Part shown: piece after piece, positions 12,201 through 23,702 of the stretch
Position numbering within the stretch: the first letter of the stretch is position 1
Layout of the letters: each line of letters opens with the position of its first letter
NCBI RefSeq assembly: GCF_004193775.1
Contig: NC_041008.1
Coordinates: 43,433,136-43,497,135 of the forward strand
DNA from: Glycine soja
Lineage: Eukaryota; Streptophyta; Magnoliopsida; Fabales; Fabaceae
DNA length: 64,000 nt
Direction of reading: 5' to 3'
Translations under genes and position numbers: made by a program
The notes under the pieces: model-generated
What the model was told of the DNA's origin: nothing
The model's input: the letters and a program-made list of their open reading frames with translations, nothing else
Databases searched by the model: none

Positions 12201-12660
12201 TCTGTAATGATTTGTCAAAAAAAAAAATTAAGACAACTCGGAAATAAGTGGAAGCAACCATAGTTCCTCAACAGTTTACAACATTTTTTGAAAGCTAGTA
12301 GTCCAGACCAAAACAGCAATATTAAGAAATATACACAAAGACCTTTAGTGAAAGTATAGGTGCGACTTACATCCTTGTTTTGAGTTGTATAAAGTTGTAA
12401 ATATCAACAAATTGAAGAATATGGTACTCACCTTTTGTAGTAGCAAGTGCCTGCAACAAGCCAAGGCCAAAGAAACTCCAACAACATTCAATGACGAGAC
12501 AGCAATGTTGGAGTTTGTTTGAGTAGCAAAAGGATGCAGCACATTCGCAATATGCCTACAAGGACCTCAAATACATAATTATATTAGCAATCTGAAAAAT
12601 GAACATAAAAAACAAACAATAAACAAGCAGCAATAAATAAAATCTGTCCCAGAAGCATAC
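12201..12660 (-). promoter_or_regulatory. SMG7: Two introns in the SMG7 3'UTR (predicted NMD autoregulation)
   Basis: Downstream of the stop at 12685-12683 the minus strand shows a donor ATAGATG|GTATGC (exon end 12661), an acceptor TTGTAG|GCATATT (exon start 12555), a strong donor AAAAG|GTGAGTAC (exon end 12432) and an acceptor ATTACAG|ATTATG (exon start 12201). This predicts introns 12660-12556 and 12431-12202 around a 124-nt noncoding exon. Arabidopsis SMG7 is known to carry 3'UTR introns that make its own mRNA an NMD target. The same layout here suggests the feedback loop is conserved. Sites are read by eye without transcript data. Confidence 0.65.
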
Positions 12661-12682
12661 CATCTATACTCTCATACTGACA

Positions 12683-15600
12683 TCACACAAAGTAACGACC
12701 TGTCCACATTGACTGTCCTTGAAATTGCTCGGGCAGAGGAGAAAACTGCTGATTTCCAGTTGTGAGCTGTTGTGGCTGAAGCTGCTGATCATGATGTGAT
12801 TTTAAAAGATCATAAGTTTGATAGTCTTGCCAACCATTCTGTTTCTCCACTTGAAGAGGCACAGAAGGAACTTGTTTTCCAGGAAAGGGAAAACTAACAG
12901 TAGGATTCAAGCCATTGTTACTGACTTGCTGAGCATTTGACTGAGAGTAGTTAAGAGGGCCATTGGAGCCTAATCCTTTTGTTGATGCATGCAAATGATA
13001 TCCATCCAACCAACTGTAATCATCCATAATTGGATTCCCACTAATAGCATCTGAAACAGTGGATTCAATACCTTGTTTGGGAGGAACATGACTGAAACCA
13101 GGCGGAGGTCCAAGGTGCCTAGTAGGTCGACTGACTGGGGCTTTTCTTGAACCAACTGGCAAAGTTGGTGTTTTTACAGCTAAATTATCAGTAACTACTC
13201 CAGAAGATGCAATAACATCAACTTTGGACGGTACTACAGACTCCAAAGCTTTCGAGAAACCATAAAACATGGCATTAGTATCAGCACCTATAGATTGTTG
13301 GATAGGAAAAGGAAGTGAAACATGGTTGGAGAAGCCAGCAGCTTCTTGTAGACCAGGTTTCATCACATGTCCATTCTCAAATAACCCAAGACCTTTTAAA
13401 TTGTAAGCAAGAGAAATTTCCTCCTCTAACCAACTTGATGTATGCGGCTGAACGGGTTGCAGGTGTTGAGGCACCATACCACTACCAGAAACAGATGAAG
13501 TTTGATGACTTAGGTTACTTAGAGGATTAGAAGTAGAATTAACATGAAATTTTAAATCCCCTCCAGATGCTTTCGAAACAGGTTCCAAACCCACATGGGG
13601 TGCCCATGATGAGGCAATCACATCACCTCGTGTCTCAGGCACTATAGGCTTGAAAACAATAACCTCGTCGTCGTCATCTCCTTCCATATGCTGGTGTTGG
13701 TTTGACTGAATAATTTCCATCTTTGATTGGTCTGCAGGATTTTCTTGCCCTAACTGTTTTGCATTAGGCATGCCTGAATCAGTGGTTAGACCAAAATCAT
13801 CTGTGGTTTGAGGCTCAATACCAATTACAAATTTCTTCGCCTTTGAATCAAAATATATCATTTGTTTATCAACCTTAACCACATTTACTAAAGCCTTCCC
13901 AGCAGCTAAAATCCTTTTGACCCGAGCTTTTCTTTCCTTATCACCATCACTTCCAATGGAATGCTTCCTTGAAAAATCCAAGATGGTTTGTGCAGGAAGA
14001 AGTGGAATAAATCCCCTTAACTCAGAGTCCTCCCACAAAGCATGTCGGTTTTCAGTTTCCCCTTCCTCGTACCTGCTCATGTTATTAAAGCAAGTCTCCT
14101 CTTCATCATCATCAATAGACATAGGCCCAACTGAAAGCAGCTTATTCAAGAAGGATACACAACGATTCCAAAATTCTGATCTCAAATTTGCCTGATTTTC
14201 ATCCACATCGTTGCCTGCAGCATGATCTGGATAAAAAGCCAACCACTCAACAAAAACCAAAATGCCTGGTAAAAGATAACTAGAAGAAGGATCACACAGC
14301 TGTGCACATCTCTCTATTATGTAGCCCATCAATTCAAAAGCTGCTGTAAATGCATTCTGAAGCAGAACAGCACGCTGTACAATTTCTGCATAAGTTTGAC
14401 CTTCAGATTCCTTGTTCACATTGTAAACTGTGAATACTAGAATGCAGACAATTCTGACAATGACAAGTGCATTCTCAGGAGTATCTGTACCAAAATTCAG
14501 CTCTTCATCTTGACCGGAAGACAGAAGCTCACGCAGCCCAGAGCTTACAACAGCAAGAACTTCAGCAAAAGTCTCAAGGCTATCAAGTTATTTGAGAAAC
14601 AAAGGGGAAAAGGGTCAGAAAAACACATGAATCATCAGCGCAAGTACAAAGAAATGTTAAGAAATACACCTTGTGCGTGTAAACAAGATTCCATTTAGAC
14701 GGACAAAGCGGGTGCAGAAGTATTTATATGTTTCCTGTATACTGGATGCTCCTGTTCTAGGACTGGCATCAACGCCAATACCCCTTGTTGCAAGTTTTGC
14801 TTCCCCTTTTCCTCTTCCTTTGCCAGTTGATCGCCCAGAAGATTCCTTGACTGCAAGAGTTTTAGCATCACCAGAAAGCTGAGAGAAACTTTGACGATTC
14901 TATCATGGATTAAAACAATAGCTAGTTAGAATAATTATAATGTAAAGCCTCAAAAGGATCACAGACAATAAATAACAGAAGGGTGAAAACAGGCGGAAAA
15001 ATTTAACACACCACAGACCACAATATGAAAATAATCATAGAATTGAGTTCAATGACATATTCTTTAAGCCCAAAGTGGTCCAAGGTCAAATAGACAGACT
15101 AGCTTTCACAGCATGTTTCTTTAAAGCTTTTTAACCCACCAAATTAATATTATTAAGTACTCAAAATACGTGCATGAACTCCACCTAAGATGTGTACAGA
15201 TAACATGGCTTTACTAACTTGCAACTGATCTTAAATTTATAACCTCTCATTTTTTTAATGCACTTAATTTTAAGCATCAAACACTAAGAGTAAGAATGAC
15301 TGAATCTCATCCTCATAATAATACTTTAAGTATGCAAAGCATCAATCAAGATATAAAGATAAGGGCTGGATAACAAGTCAAAACAAAGAATAAAACACAA
15401 ATTACTTAAACAATAACAAGAGCAAACCCATGGGGACATGGTCACATTACCTTCTCAAATGCAACTATCAAGTTTTCTCTTGCAGTTGTAAATGGACTAT
15501 CTACAGCCAGACTACGAAAATATCGATAGATAGCCACCAGCTCATCCCCAGAATATGAAGCCAACAAAGCAAGCTGAAAAAACAGACTCATTAAAATGAA

Positions 15601-17035
15601 ATATAAAAACTATGAAACATAAGTAAAAAAAATATAAATCAACCATAAAAAATAAAAATGGATGCAGGACTGCCAAAAACCTGATGATGGGGGTTCCCAC
15701 TAGAAGGCCAAAGAGATGCAGCTTGCAAGTAATAACTAGAAGCTGCAGTGAACTCCCGGTTTATTGAGTCACCTTCACCATACATTCCTTTATAACGAGC
15801 AAGATCACCCAAGTATATAAGACAACGATGACAAGCTACTAAGCCTTTCTTCATCGCAGCAGATTTCTTTCCATCTTTCTCCATCACAATCCGGTTCTCT
15901 GAATCGTCAAAGTAACCAAGAGGAAGACCATACTTAGCTCTGATTTTCGTAATAAGATCATGGTAAAATCCAGTTGCTTCTGAAAGGAAAGTCTTAAATT
16001 GTAGCCTTATTTTACTTATGCGATCAGGTCGCGCAGGGCCTTTCACTCCCTGAGATGAGTTTGCATTTGTAGAAGAAAGAGCAGCACTGAAGTATGCCCT
16101 AAACTCCTCAATCTGCTTATAATGCAACTGCCAAAGAGCATATTCAATATTGTGCTGCTCAGAGAAAGCTTGATCCTCAAGAATTATTGCTTCATAATTC
16201 TCACGCATCTGTTGCCAAGCATTAGGATCTGATGGGACACGCACCTGAGCCGACCTCCGACGCTTACTCTCCAACTCCAGGTTCTAAGTAACAAACAATT
16301 TTAATGTTACCAAACAGACCTCTAGTATTCATATCACCAAAAAGACCTCATGCAAATCAATATTAAAATTTAAAAACAAGAAAACCATGGAAAACAACAG
16401 CAAATTAAAAGTTCTGCTAAATTTTTCATTTGAACGTATAGTCATTCTTTTTTGTGTTTAGTAAGTGACAATCCAAGAACATTAAGAATTCTCAATAAAT
16501 ATATTTATTCGTTTGAGTTTAAAAATGAAGTACTTGAGCTTTGGAATAAAAAATCTCCAGTGTAGCAGTTCAATTCACTGATTGGTGCCAATGTATTGTC
16601 ATTTTCTTACTTAGTGCCAATTTATTATGGTGTCTTTCACATGGTCATGGTCACTTTTATCTAGAGTAATTTTTGTGAAAAAGAGATTTACTGATTCAGT
16701 AAGTAACTTCAAAAAATCTACAAATTTAAAAATCATTAAAAAATATCAGAGAAAGAATAGCATTCAACATTATAGGAAATAAAGGCTCGAATTGAAAATT
16801 TAGATAGACCACAATACCAACAGAGCATTTTAATCAACTAAAATTAACCAGATTCATGTTACATTTAGCTTGAAGGATTATATAAGAAATTACACCAAAA
16901 AAATGTTGCTTGTTCATCAATTTTTTAAGGTTTCCAGCACAGTGAATGGCCATAAAAGAGAGGCGGGAGGGGGGATACCTTTTCATAGAGGCGTTGTGCA
17001 CGCTCCCTTGATGAAGGAGCAGACATTTTATCCAT
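12683..17035 (-). CDS. SMG7: SMG7, EST1-family nonsense-mediated decay factor
   Basis: Coding exons (minus strand): 17035-16979, 16283-15681, 15573-15451, 14899-14670, 14579-12683; all introns are GT-AG. They join in frame to 2910 nt, about 969 residues. The start reads MDKMSAPSSRERAQRLYEK, as in plant SMG7. Exon 2 contains the EST1 N-terminal 14-3-3-like/TPR region (NAWQQMRENYEAIILEDQAF, EYALWQLHYKQIEEFRAY), which in SMG5-7 proteins binds phosphorylated UPF1. The large last exon holds the EST1 C-terminal helical domain, a long low-complexity tail with a GPPPGF motif, and ends SMWTGRYFV. In plants SMG7 triggers decay of UPF1-bound mRNAs and is needed for exit from meiosis. Length is close to the family norm. 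It is probably functional. The 5' and 3' UTRs hold introns, described separately. Confidence 0.93.
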
Positions 17036-17285
17036 TTCTACTATCATCATCCATCAATTATTTCTTGAGTAACCAAACTCAAATCACATGAAACCTACAA
17101 AAATAAATTAAAAATTATAAGATTACTAATTGCTCACTTCAATGATTCATTAAATAGTTAGCAAGCAGACATTTTATCCATTTCTACTATCATCATGCAT
17201 CAATTATTTCCTGACTAACCAAACTCAAATCGCATGAAACCTGCAAAAATAAATTATACGATTACAAATTGCTCACTTCAATGAT
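17018..17285 (-). repeat. Tandem duplication spanning the SMG7 start codon and 5'UTR acceptor
   Basis: Two copies of about 125 bp lie at 17018-17146 and 17164-17285, offset 140-146 bp. Each contains, on the minus strand, a polypyrimidine tract ending in AG (TTTTTGTAG at 17095 and TTTTTGCAG at 17241), GTTTCATG and then GAAATGGATAAAATGTCTGC. The gene-proximal copy (17018-17146) supplies the real start at 17035. In the distal copy the frame after ATGGATAAAATGTCTGCTTGC meets TAA, giving a seven-codon uORF if the distal acceptor is used. Confidence 0.85.
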
Positions 17286-18085
17286 ATCATTATATCCATA
17301 CCCCTTGAATGTAAAACTGAAAACTGAATTCCACCGAAACAGACGGGACCATTCAACTCTAAAAACGAAGATTGACTTGATCAAAACAAACAAAGCCATA
17401 TTAAATAAGATACAGCACAAAACATAGATACAAACATGACCATAACAGAACCCTATGAAAGTCAAACTCAAACTCAAAACAAAATTCCAGTAAAACACAC
17501 AGACTAATTCGACTTATTAACGAAGAAAACTGTCTCAGATGAAAAATCTAAGGCATCAAAAACTGAAGCCACACAAACAAACTGATACAGAGCACAAATC
17601 GTAAATATTCATATGAATCAGCACAATCCACGATCATAGAATGAAAAAAAGTAACAAAAAGATTATTAGAAAGAAAATAAACAAAACCAGAAACAATATC
17701 AACAACAATAACGATGATCGGAAACCCCTCAATAACATTCATACCCAAAGAAACAAATCATAGACCTAAATTTCATAAACTCTAATAGTTTCACAAACTC
17801 TAATAATAAGTTTTGTACAAATTCGAATGTCAAAACCTCCCACTCGCGGAGTAATTTAATAAAATAGAGAAACAAAAAAACGAAAAAAAAATGCAAAAGA
17901 ACGAAGGCAATACCAGATCTGCAAAATCCATCAATGATACAACATATTAGAACGAATCCGGTCAAAGATTTTATAGAAAAACAGAAAAAGAAGAACAGGA
18001 ATTGAAGCTTCGCGAAGACAATTCTTTTATTAAATAGAATAAAAATAAGTCAAATAAAAATAAATAGAAAAATAATAAAACTCAC

Positions 18086-18300
18086 CGATGCTGGAAGAGA
18101 TCGGAGCATGGGATTGAAATCGGGGAGAGAATGAAGAAAAGAGGTCTTCGTTAGGGTTTCGTTAGAGATAGAAAGAAGAGAGAGAGACAGGGGGGTAGGA
18201 TTGTGTTGTTGGGGTCGAAAAAGAGATGAGAATAAAAAATTCAATTCAAACGTGTTTGTTTATTTCTTTTCTTAGTTTCTTTCTCTATCTATCTCGTTGT
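18086..18300 (-). promoter_or_regulatory. SMG7: SMG7 5'UTR exon 1 and promoter-proximal region
   Basis: On the minus strand a pyrimidine-rich leader (CTCTCTCTTTC-type tract at about 18170-18185) is followed by CCAGCATCG|GTGAG, a good donor with exon end at 18086. Splicing to either acceptor at 17094 or 17240 would make a noncoding first exon. The transcription start is probably between 18190 and 18300; no clear TATA box was identified. Confidence 0.5.
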
Positions 18301-18659
18301 TGCGGTGTGTTGTTTTTTCTCATTGCGGGCGGCGATGCCAACGACGGCGTTTAAAGGAAAGGAACCCCTTTCCTATTCTTCTACTGCACTACCTTCAATT
18401 GACCTTCCTTCTATTTTCCTTTTTTTTTTTCTTTCTTGTTTGTGTGTATTTAAAAAGTTTTCAATTCATGTACCAAAAAAAAATCCACTTTTCATTGTGT
18501 TTATAAGGATATGTTCTGAATGTATTAAATAAATTTTATTGATGCTTTAAAATGTTTAAATATAAATGTAAAAAAAGTATACTTTTAATTTGATGAAAAT
18601 ATTTTTTATTTTCTATAGAAAGGAATCCTTTCCTATTCTACTACTTCCAATCGATCAAT

Positions 18660-18895
18660 CAATCGCCTTTCTATAAAATAAAAGTGCAATAAATATGTCC
18701 TATCCTTACTTACGTTCGTTATCATTAATAAAATAGTCTACGTGACACAAAGAGACAAATTTGTCACCAAAATGATTGTCAATGTGGATTATTTTTTACT
18801 CTTCGTCTTCCCATCGCGTCGAGAAATACATTCCTAAAAGATGAAAATGCAAAATTTAGGGCTTGAAAATATAAAAAGTACGACAAATATATCTT
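18660..18895 (-). repeat. Dispersed repeat copy 1 (uninterrupted)
   Basis: Read on the minus strand this contains ATATTTGTCGTACTTTTTA, CTAAATTTTGCATTTTCATC, a GGGAAGACGAAGAGTAAAAA block, then ATTGTCAATC-like and GACATATTTATTGCAC words. The same order appears on the plus strand at 19795-20600, there split by a MITE. Non-coding. Confidence 0.7.
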
Positions 18896-18899
18896 AATT

Positions 18900-19790
18900 T
18901 TCGCTGTTAAAAAAATTTTATCTTATATCTTATAATTTTATCAATTTTTTACTAAATTTCTCACTTTTAATATTTAAAATTATTCCATATCACAATTCCA
19001 ACTTAAGTGACCTCATATTTAGATTGAAAATAATATGTCGAGAGTTTTGAGTAGAAAAATACAATCGGCCGCTGGACTAAATTTATTTATTTATTTAAAA
19101 AAAAGAATTTAATCAACTATTTTTTAAAAAAAAATCTCACAAAATTTAAACTAGATAAAGTTAAAGTGGAATTATAAGTTTTTTTCCTTAATTAATAATA
19201 TATATATATAGAGAGAGAGAGAGAGACCTTAAATATAAAAGAATCCTTTGGATAAATCTTATGTGCTTCCATTTGAGACAACACTTATTATACATAATAT
19301 AAATGAAATGAAAACAGTTACTGACAAATAAAGAACCCAAATAAATTTAAATAAAAAATACAATAATGCTCAAACTAATACAGAGATTAACTTAAAAAAA
19401 ATTAATACAGAGGTTTATTCTTTGTCTTTAGGACGTAGAGTTGTATCTCTCGCTGATTTAGGGGCTATAGTGACTCTGCATTCCATTTGACATATTGTGT
19501 TAGAGTACGTAATAAAGATTAATAATTAATTAAAAAACAAAAAAATCAAGAAATAAAATAATTTCATTTTTTTAAATGGTAACTCGATTTTTTTATATCA
19601 TAAAACTAAAGAATTTTATTTTATTTTGGAAAATAAGTAGTTATATTGATTAATTAAAAAACTAATTAACAATTTGATAGATGGATAAATAGATAGATAA
19701 TCAAAATATAAGAGTTCAAATCTTAAACTGTATTTTATTATTTTTAATCTCCTTTTCCATAGCTTCTCTCCTATACAATTCACTATTAAC
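18900..19790. other. Intergenic, AT-rich
   Basis: No gene seen. Short TA and GA dinucleotide runs lie at about 19197-19225. Confidence 0.5.
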
Positions 19791-19872
19791 ATCCGGATAT
19801 ATTTGTCGCACTTCTTATACTTTCGGAGACTAAATTTTGCATTTTATCTTTCAGAGACGCATTTGTCAGCGG

Positions 19873-20232
19873 TAGGGGTGGAAATAGGTTAGGCCAAGCT
19901 TTGAAAGGCCTGAGCTTAGCCTACAATGAATCTTTGAGGCCTGAGTCTGGCCTATAGCCTATCAAAGACTTTTATTTTGGCTCGGGCTGACCTATTTAAA
20001 AGTCTGGTCTGGCCTGATAGCCTTTTTAAAGGAAAAGGAAAGTCAATAAAAATAATGAGGAATATAAAAGGGCACATTACTCACACCTAAATTGTAATTA
20101 AAGTCTTACTTATAGGAATAGAAGTTATGGAGCAGTAATGTGTAATCAAAGTGTGATAGTTTAAAAAAAACATTAATTGTATCCAAAAAATAATATTATA
20201 TATTGGTACCCAAAAATAATATAAGTATATAA

Positions 20233-20283
<51 letters not shown>

Positions 20284-20418
20284 ATAAGCCTAAGTCTGGT
20301 CTATTTAATTTAATAGGCTTTTAAAAAAGTCTGAGCCTAACTTTTTAATTAAATAGGTCAGTTCAGGTCAGGCTTTATGTAGGCCCCTGTAGGTCGGTCT
20401 GGCCTATTCCCACCCCTA
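19873..20418. mobile_element. hAT-type MITE, 546 bp, with 8-bp target duplication
   Basis: Termini are TAGGGGTGGAAATAGG on the left and, reverse complemented, TAGGGGTGGGAATAGG on the right (one mismatch in 16). Flanks are GTCAGCGG (19865-19872) and GTCAGCGA (20419-20426), an 8-bp duplication with one difference, as expected of hAT. Subterminal words such as GGCCTGA/TCAGGCC and GTCTGGCC/GGTCTGGCC repeat in both orientations. A long (TA)n tract lies in the centre. No coding capacity. Confidence 0.85.
20233..20281. repeat. (TA)n microsatellite
   Basis: An almost pure TA dinucleotide run inside the hAT-type MITE. Confidence 0.9.
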
Positions 20419-20660
20419 GTCAGCGAAGTGGGAAGATGAAAAGTAAAAAAAAATATTATGACAAATATGTCTTTATGTTGACAATCCATGTTGGCAATCA
20501 TTTCAGTAAAAAAATTGTCCCTCTGTCCCACATGTTATTTTATTAACGATGATGGATGAAAGTTAATGACAGGACATATTTATCGCACTTTTTACACTCT
20601 CAATGACTAAATTTTGTATTTGTCTTTTAGGGACGCATTTGTCAGCGAATTACACATTGA

Positions 20661-21780
20661 GAGACAAAAGAGGTTATTTACCCTATTTTTTATTTTTTCT
20701 GTTTTTCATGTATTGAAAGAGTTTTCAATTCTTATCGTGTGATTATATGGATAGGTTGTGTACATATTTAACAAGTAAGTAAATATCTTTCTCATGTAAA
20801 AAAATATATAAATAGCTTTAATATAAGTTTTATTTTAATGCATTTTAAAGAGTTTTCAATTTACTAACAATGGTTAGAATAAGTATAAGTTTGTGTCTTT
20901 CAATCAAGTTGTTCATTATTCAAATCCTAACTTTAAATATGAAATCCATTATGTTAAATGTGAAATGCCCATCTTGTCTATGTTTAAATCCCAACAAACA
21001 TTAGTCATTACATTCGATCCACAATAAGTACTTTATATTGATATGATGATAAGAAAATATGAGTTTTCAATTTTCATATTTATTTAATATGATACATGAT
21101 ATTAAATAAATTCTACTATTGTTTAAATAAAATGTAAAACAAAATTTGTGCTTTTAATGTAATAAATATTTTGTATAATTCTTTTTATTTTTATTACTAG
21201 GTGTGTATCAGTGTATAATTTACTTCTATATATTAAACTCACTTTCTCACATTTTCAATATCCTCAATCTTATCCTTTTAGTATTATGTATGTGTTTTAT
21301 ACATAACTATTAAATAAATGTTTTTATTATATATAACCAAAATTTATAATAAATAAATGTTTTTGATATTTAATTTTTATAATAAATAATTTTATTTCTG
21401 TTTTGGATTAGAGACTACGGATGTCTTCCAACCCATTCGGTTAAAGACTAATTTCGCTCATAATGCGTGACTACCATTAATATTTTTAAACATATAAATT
21501 ATATTTTAGTTTTTCAATAAAAAAAAAACTTATATTATGATGTAAGGTTACTTAAAATTATTGATCATTTATTTTAAGAAATATTGAATTTCAATTTAAA
21601 AATAAATATAAAAATAATAGATTCAAAGTGATAAGTGGTTAATCAAGTTTGCAAATAAAGATAAAAAAATGTATCATTTTTTGTTTTTATATCTAAATTG
21701 AATATTAATATTTTTTAAAATAAAATTTTTACAGCTACAATAACCTTATATCTCAACATAAATTGTTTTGTGCAATTGTT
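20661..21780. other. Intergenic, AT-rich
   Basis: No open frame or repeat that I can support. Confidence 0.45.
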
Positions 21781-21789
21781 TGGGGGTAA

Positions 21790-22753
21790 GGATAAAGGTT
21801 GAAGACGTTGGTGCTAGGGTTTTTAATGATGATGCAATCATGCAGGGGACCATAGTTCCAAAAAGTTGAAGTTCATATAAGGTCAATAATCTTTTGAGAA
21901 TGAGATGGTGGTTGGGATGGAGTTGTTAGTAGTCCGTCATACAAAGATTCTTTACTTATACATTCGAGGAATACAACATTAGAATGGGAAACCAAACGAA
22001 AGTTTTTGGCAAGGAAGATTTACTTGAGAACAAGTGGTATAAGGAAATGTCAAAGCAAGGTGTTAATCAAGGGAATGATACGTCCTTGCCCAAAAATAAG
22101 TGTGTCAAATGAAGAGCTTGACAACTAGAGTTCCTTGTGGAAGTATGCACTCATTGTGAACATTTTGTGAAAGAAAGTGTACTTCAAAACACTAGAAGCA
22201 AAGTTACATAAACATTGGGAGAATGATGATAAAATACACATTATTGATTTGCCTCATAATTTTTATATGGTGCAATTCACAAAGCCTAAAGACAACAAAC
22301 ATGCATTGTATGATGGATCATGGATGATTGTAGATCACTACCTTCTGGTTTTAGATGGTGTCGTTTTTTTTTTTTTTTTGCAAATGTTATGAAGCGAATG
22401 AAAGATTGCCATTTAGGTTTGTATCCTTAGACTTCCACTAGAACTCTATAATGATACATTTTTGCAAAGAGTTGGGTATCGTACTAAAAAATGACATATT
22501 GACTTCAATCCATTCTAGAGGTCATAATGAGAGATTTTGTGTGGAGATGGATTTGACAAAAACGTTTATGCCATCTATTAAGGTTTGTGGGATTTCTATG
22601 CCTCTCAAATATGAAGGGCCATATCTTGTCTTCTATAGATGTTGTAAATATGACCATTGACAAGAAATGTATTATGAAAACATGCCATATTCACCTTTCG
22701 GCAATGCCAACATAGTGGCAGGAGACAAAGATAACAAGAGGCAGTTAGGGTAA
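21790..22753 (+). pseudogene. L1-type LINE ORF1 (DUF4283 / zinc-knuckle) remnant, 5' part
   Basis: In shifting frames I read a DUF4283-like sequence: CPKISVSNEELDN, SSLWKYALIVNIL, VYFKTLEAKLHKHWEND, IIDLPHNFYMVQFTKPKD and SWMIVDHYLLV. This is the RNA-binding ORF1 protein of plant L1 LINEs (pattern: apWknaLIvkLLG, gyktL..rL..lW, viDL..dfflvkF, GPWfi..hyLvv). A later piece, VCGISMPLKYEGPYLVFYRCCKYDH at 22582-22660, corresponds to the degenerate CCHC knuckle. Several stops and a poly-T run near 22363 interrupt it. Homology is cut at 22753 by the compact LTR element and resumes after 23702. Confidence 0.62.
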
Positions 22754-23702
22754 TGTAACATGTTGATTATTGACTTCTCAACGGTTCAACATATACACTT
22801 TGGCATTTTACATGGTAACACTTCAATCAACATCCTTGTTGGTCAGAACCCTCTATCGGTCAGAACCTTTAGTTGGTAACCCTTTTCGAGACCTCGACAA
22901 TCAGTTTTGATTGCTTCCAAGATCAATGAATGACCCCACAAACCAACATGTTTCAACATGCTTTGTCCTTACTTGCACGATTTTTGGGAAAGTTTCCAAA
23001 AGGTTACTCATAATATAATTGCTCAAGCCAAACACGCTAACTATAGAATTCTTAAGTGATGAGCTACCAAAAAGTAGATGCATCTTGTTGGTATAGGTAA
23101 TATCAATTAATTCCTTTAAGTCGTTCTTAATTGTATAGTCTCATACTTGCATAGTCTCTAGATCCATCTTATTCCGGTGCGATTCGCACAGGGTGTTATA
23201 TGCCCACCAGATTTCTTCTAGTTTGTCCTTGAACCATACCATACTGGGAGAGAGGTATGTTTTGATACCATTTATAACATCCCTAATTGTCGACTTCTCG
23301 GCAACTCATACACTACGATACTTCACACGTGACACTTCACTCAACATCCTTGTTGGTTAGAAACCTCCGTAGGTAGCTTTTTCTTAGACTTAACAATCAA
23401 CTTTGACTGCTTCCAGGATGAATAATTGTTCCCACAAACCAACACAAAACTTTTCGATGTGATTTATCCTCACTCACATGCTTTCTAGGAAATTCCCAAA
23501 AGGTAACCCATTTCATAATTGCTCCAACCCAAAACACACTTAATTATGGAGTTCTTAAGTGATAAGTTGCTGAAAAGGATATGCATCTTATTGGTATAGG
23601 TAGTACAAGCTAATTCCTTTAATCTTCAATTGTATAGTCTCATCATACCTGTACAATCTCTGAATCCCTCTTATTCTGATATTATTCGCACAAGATTTTA
23701 CA
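22754..23702 (-). mobile_element. Compact LTR-PBS-LTR element (TRIM-like or heavily deleted Copia)
   Basis: Two diverged direct repeats, 22754-23200 and 23273-23702, share words in the same order: ACTTCTC, CACTTCA.TCAACATCCTTGTTGG, CCCACAAACCAACA, ATTCTTAAGTGATGAG, TGTATAGTCTCAT and ATTCGCACA. Only about 72 bp separate them. On the minus strand the spacer starts with TGGTATCAAAAC (reverse of 23259-23270) directly inside the first LTR, close to the initiator-Met primer site TGGTATCAGAGC. LTR ends read TGTAAAA and TGTTACA (TG..CA). Total about 949 bp, no coding capacity. It splits the LINE ORF1 remnant. I could not confirm a 5-bp target duplication. Confidence 0.68.

Larger units (their letters stand above)
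19795..20660 (+). repeat. Dispersed repeat copies 2 and 3, copy 2 interrupted by a MITE
   Basis: Copy 2 begins GGATATATTTGTCGCACTTC, runs to CATTTGTCAGCG at 19871, is interrupted by the element 19873-20418, and resumes with AAGTGGGAAGATGAAAAGT to about 20570. Another partial unit (GGACATATTTATCGCACTTT to GACGCATTTGTCAGCGAATT) follows at 20572-20650, so the family is arranged partly in tandem. The third copy preserves the unoccupied GTCAGCGA site. The terminal structure of this family is not clear. Confidence 0.7.

Noticed and set aside
17262..18532. Several 60-80 residue hydrophobic open frames around the SMG7 leader
   Set aside because: They lie in the 5'UTR intron and promoter, are A/T-driven Phe/Leu/Ile translations, and cross predicted splice sites.
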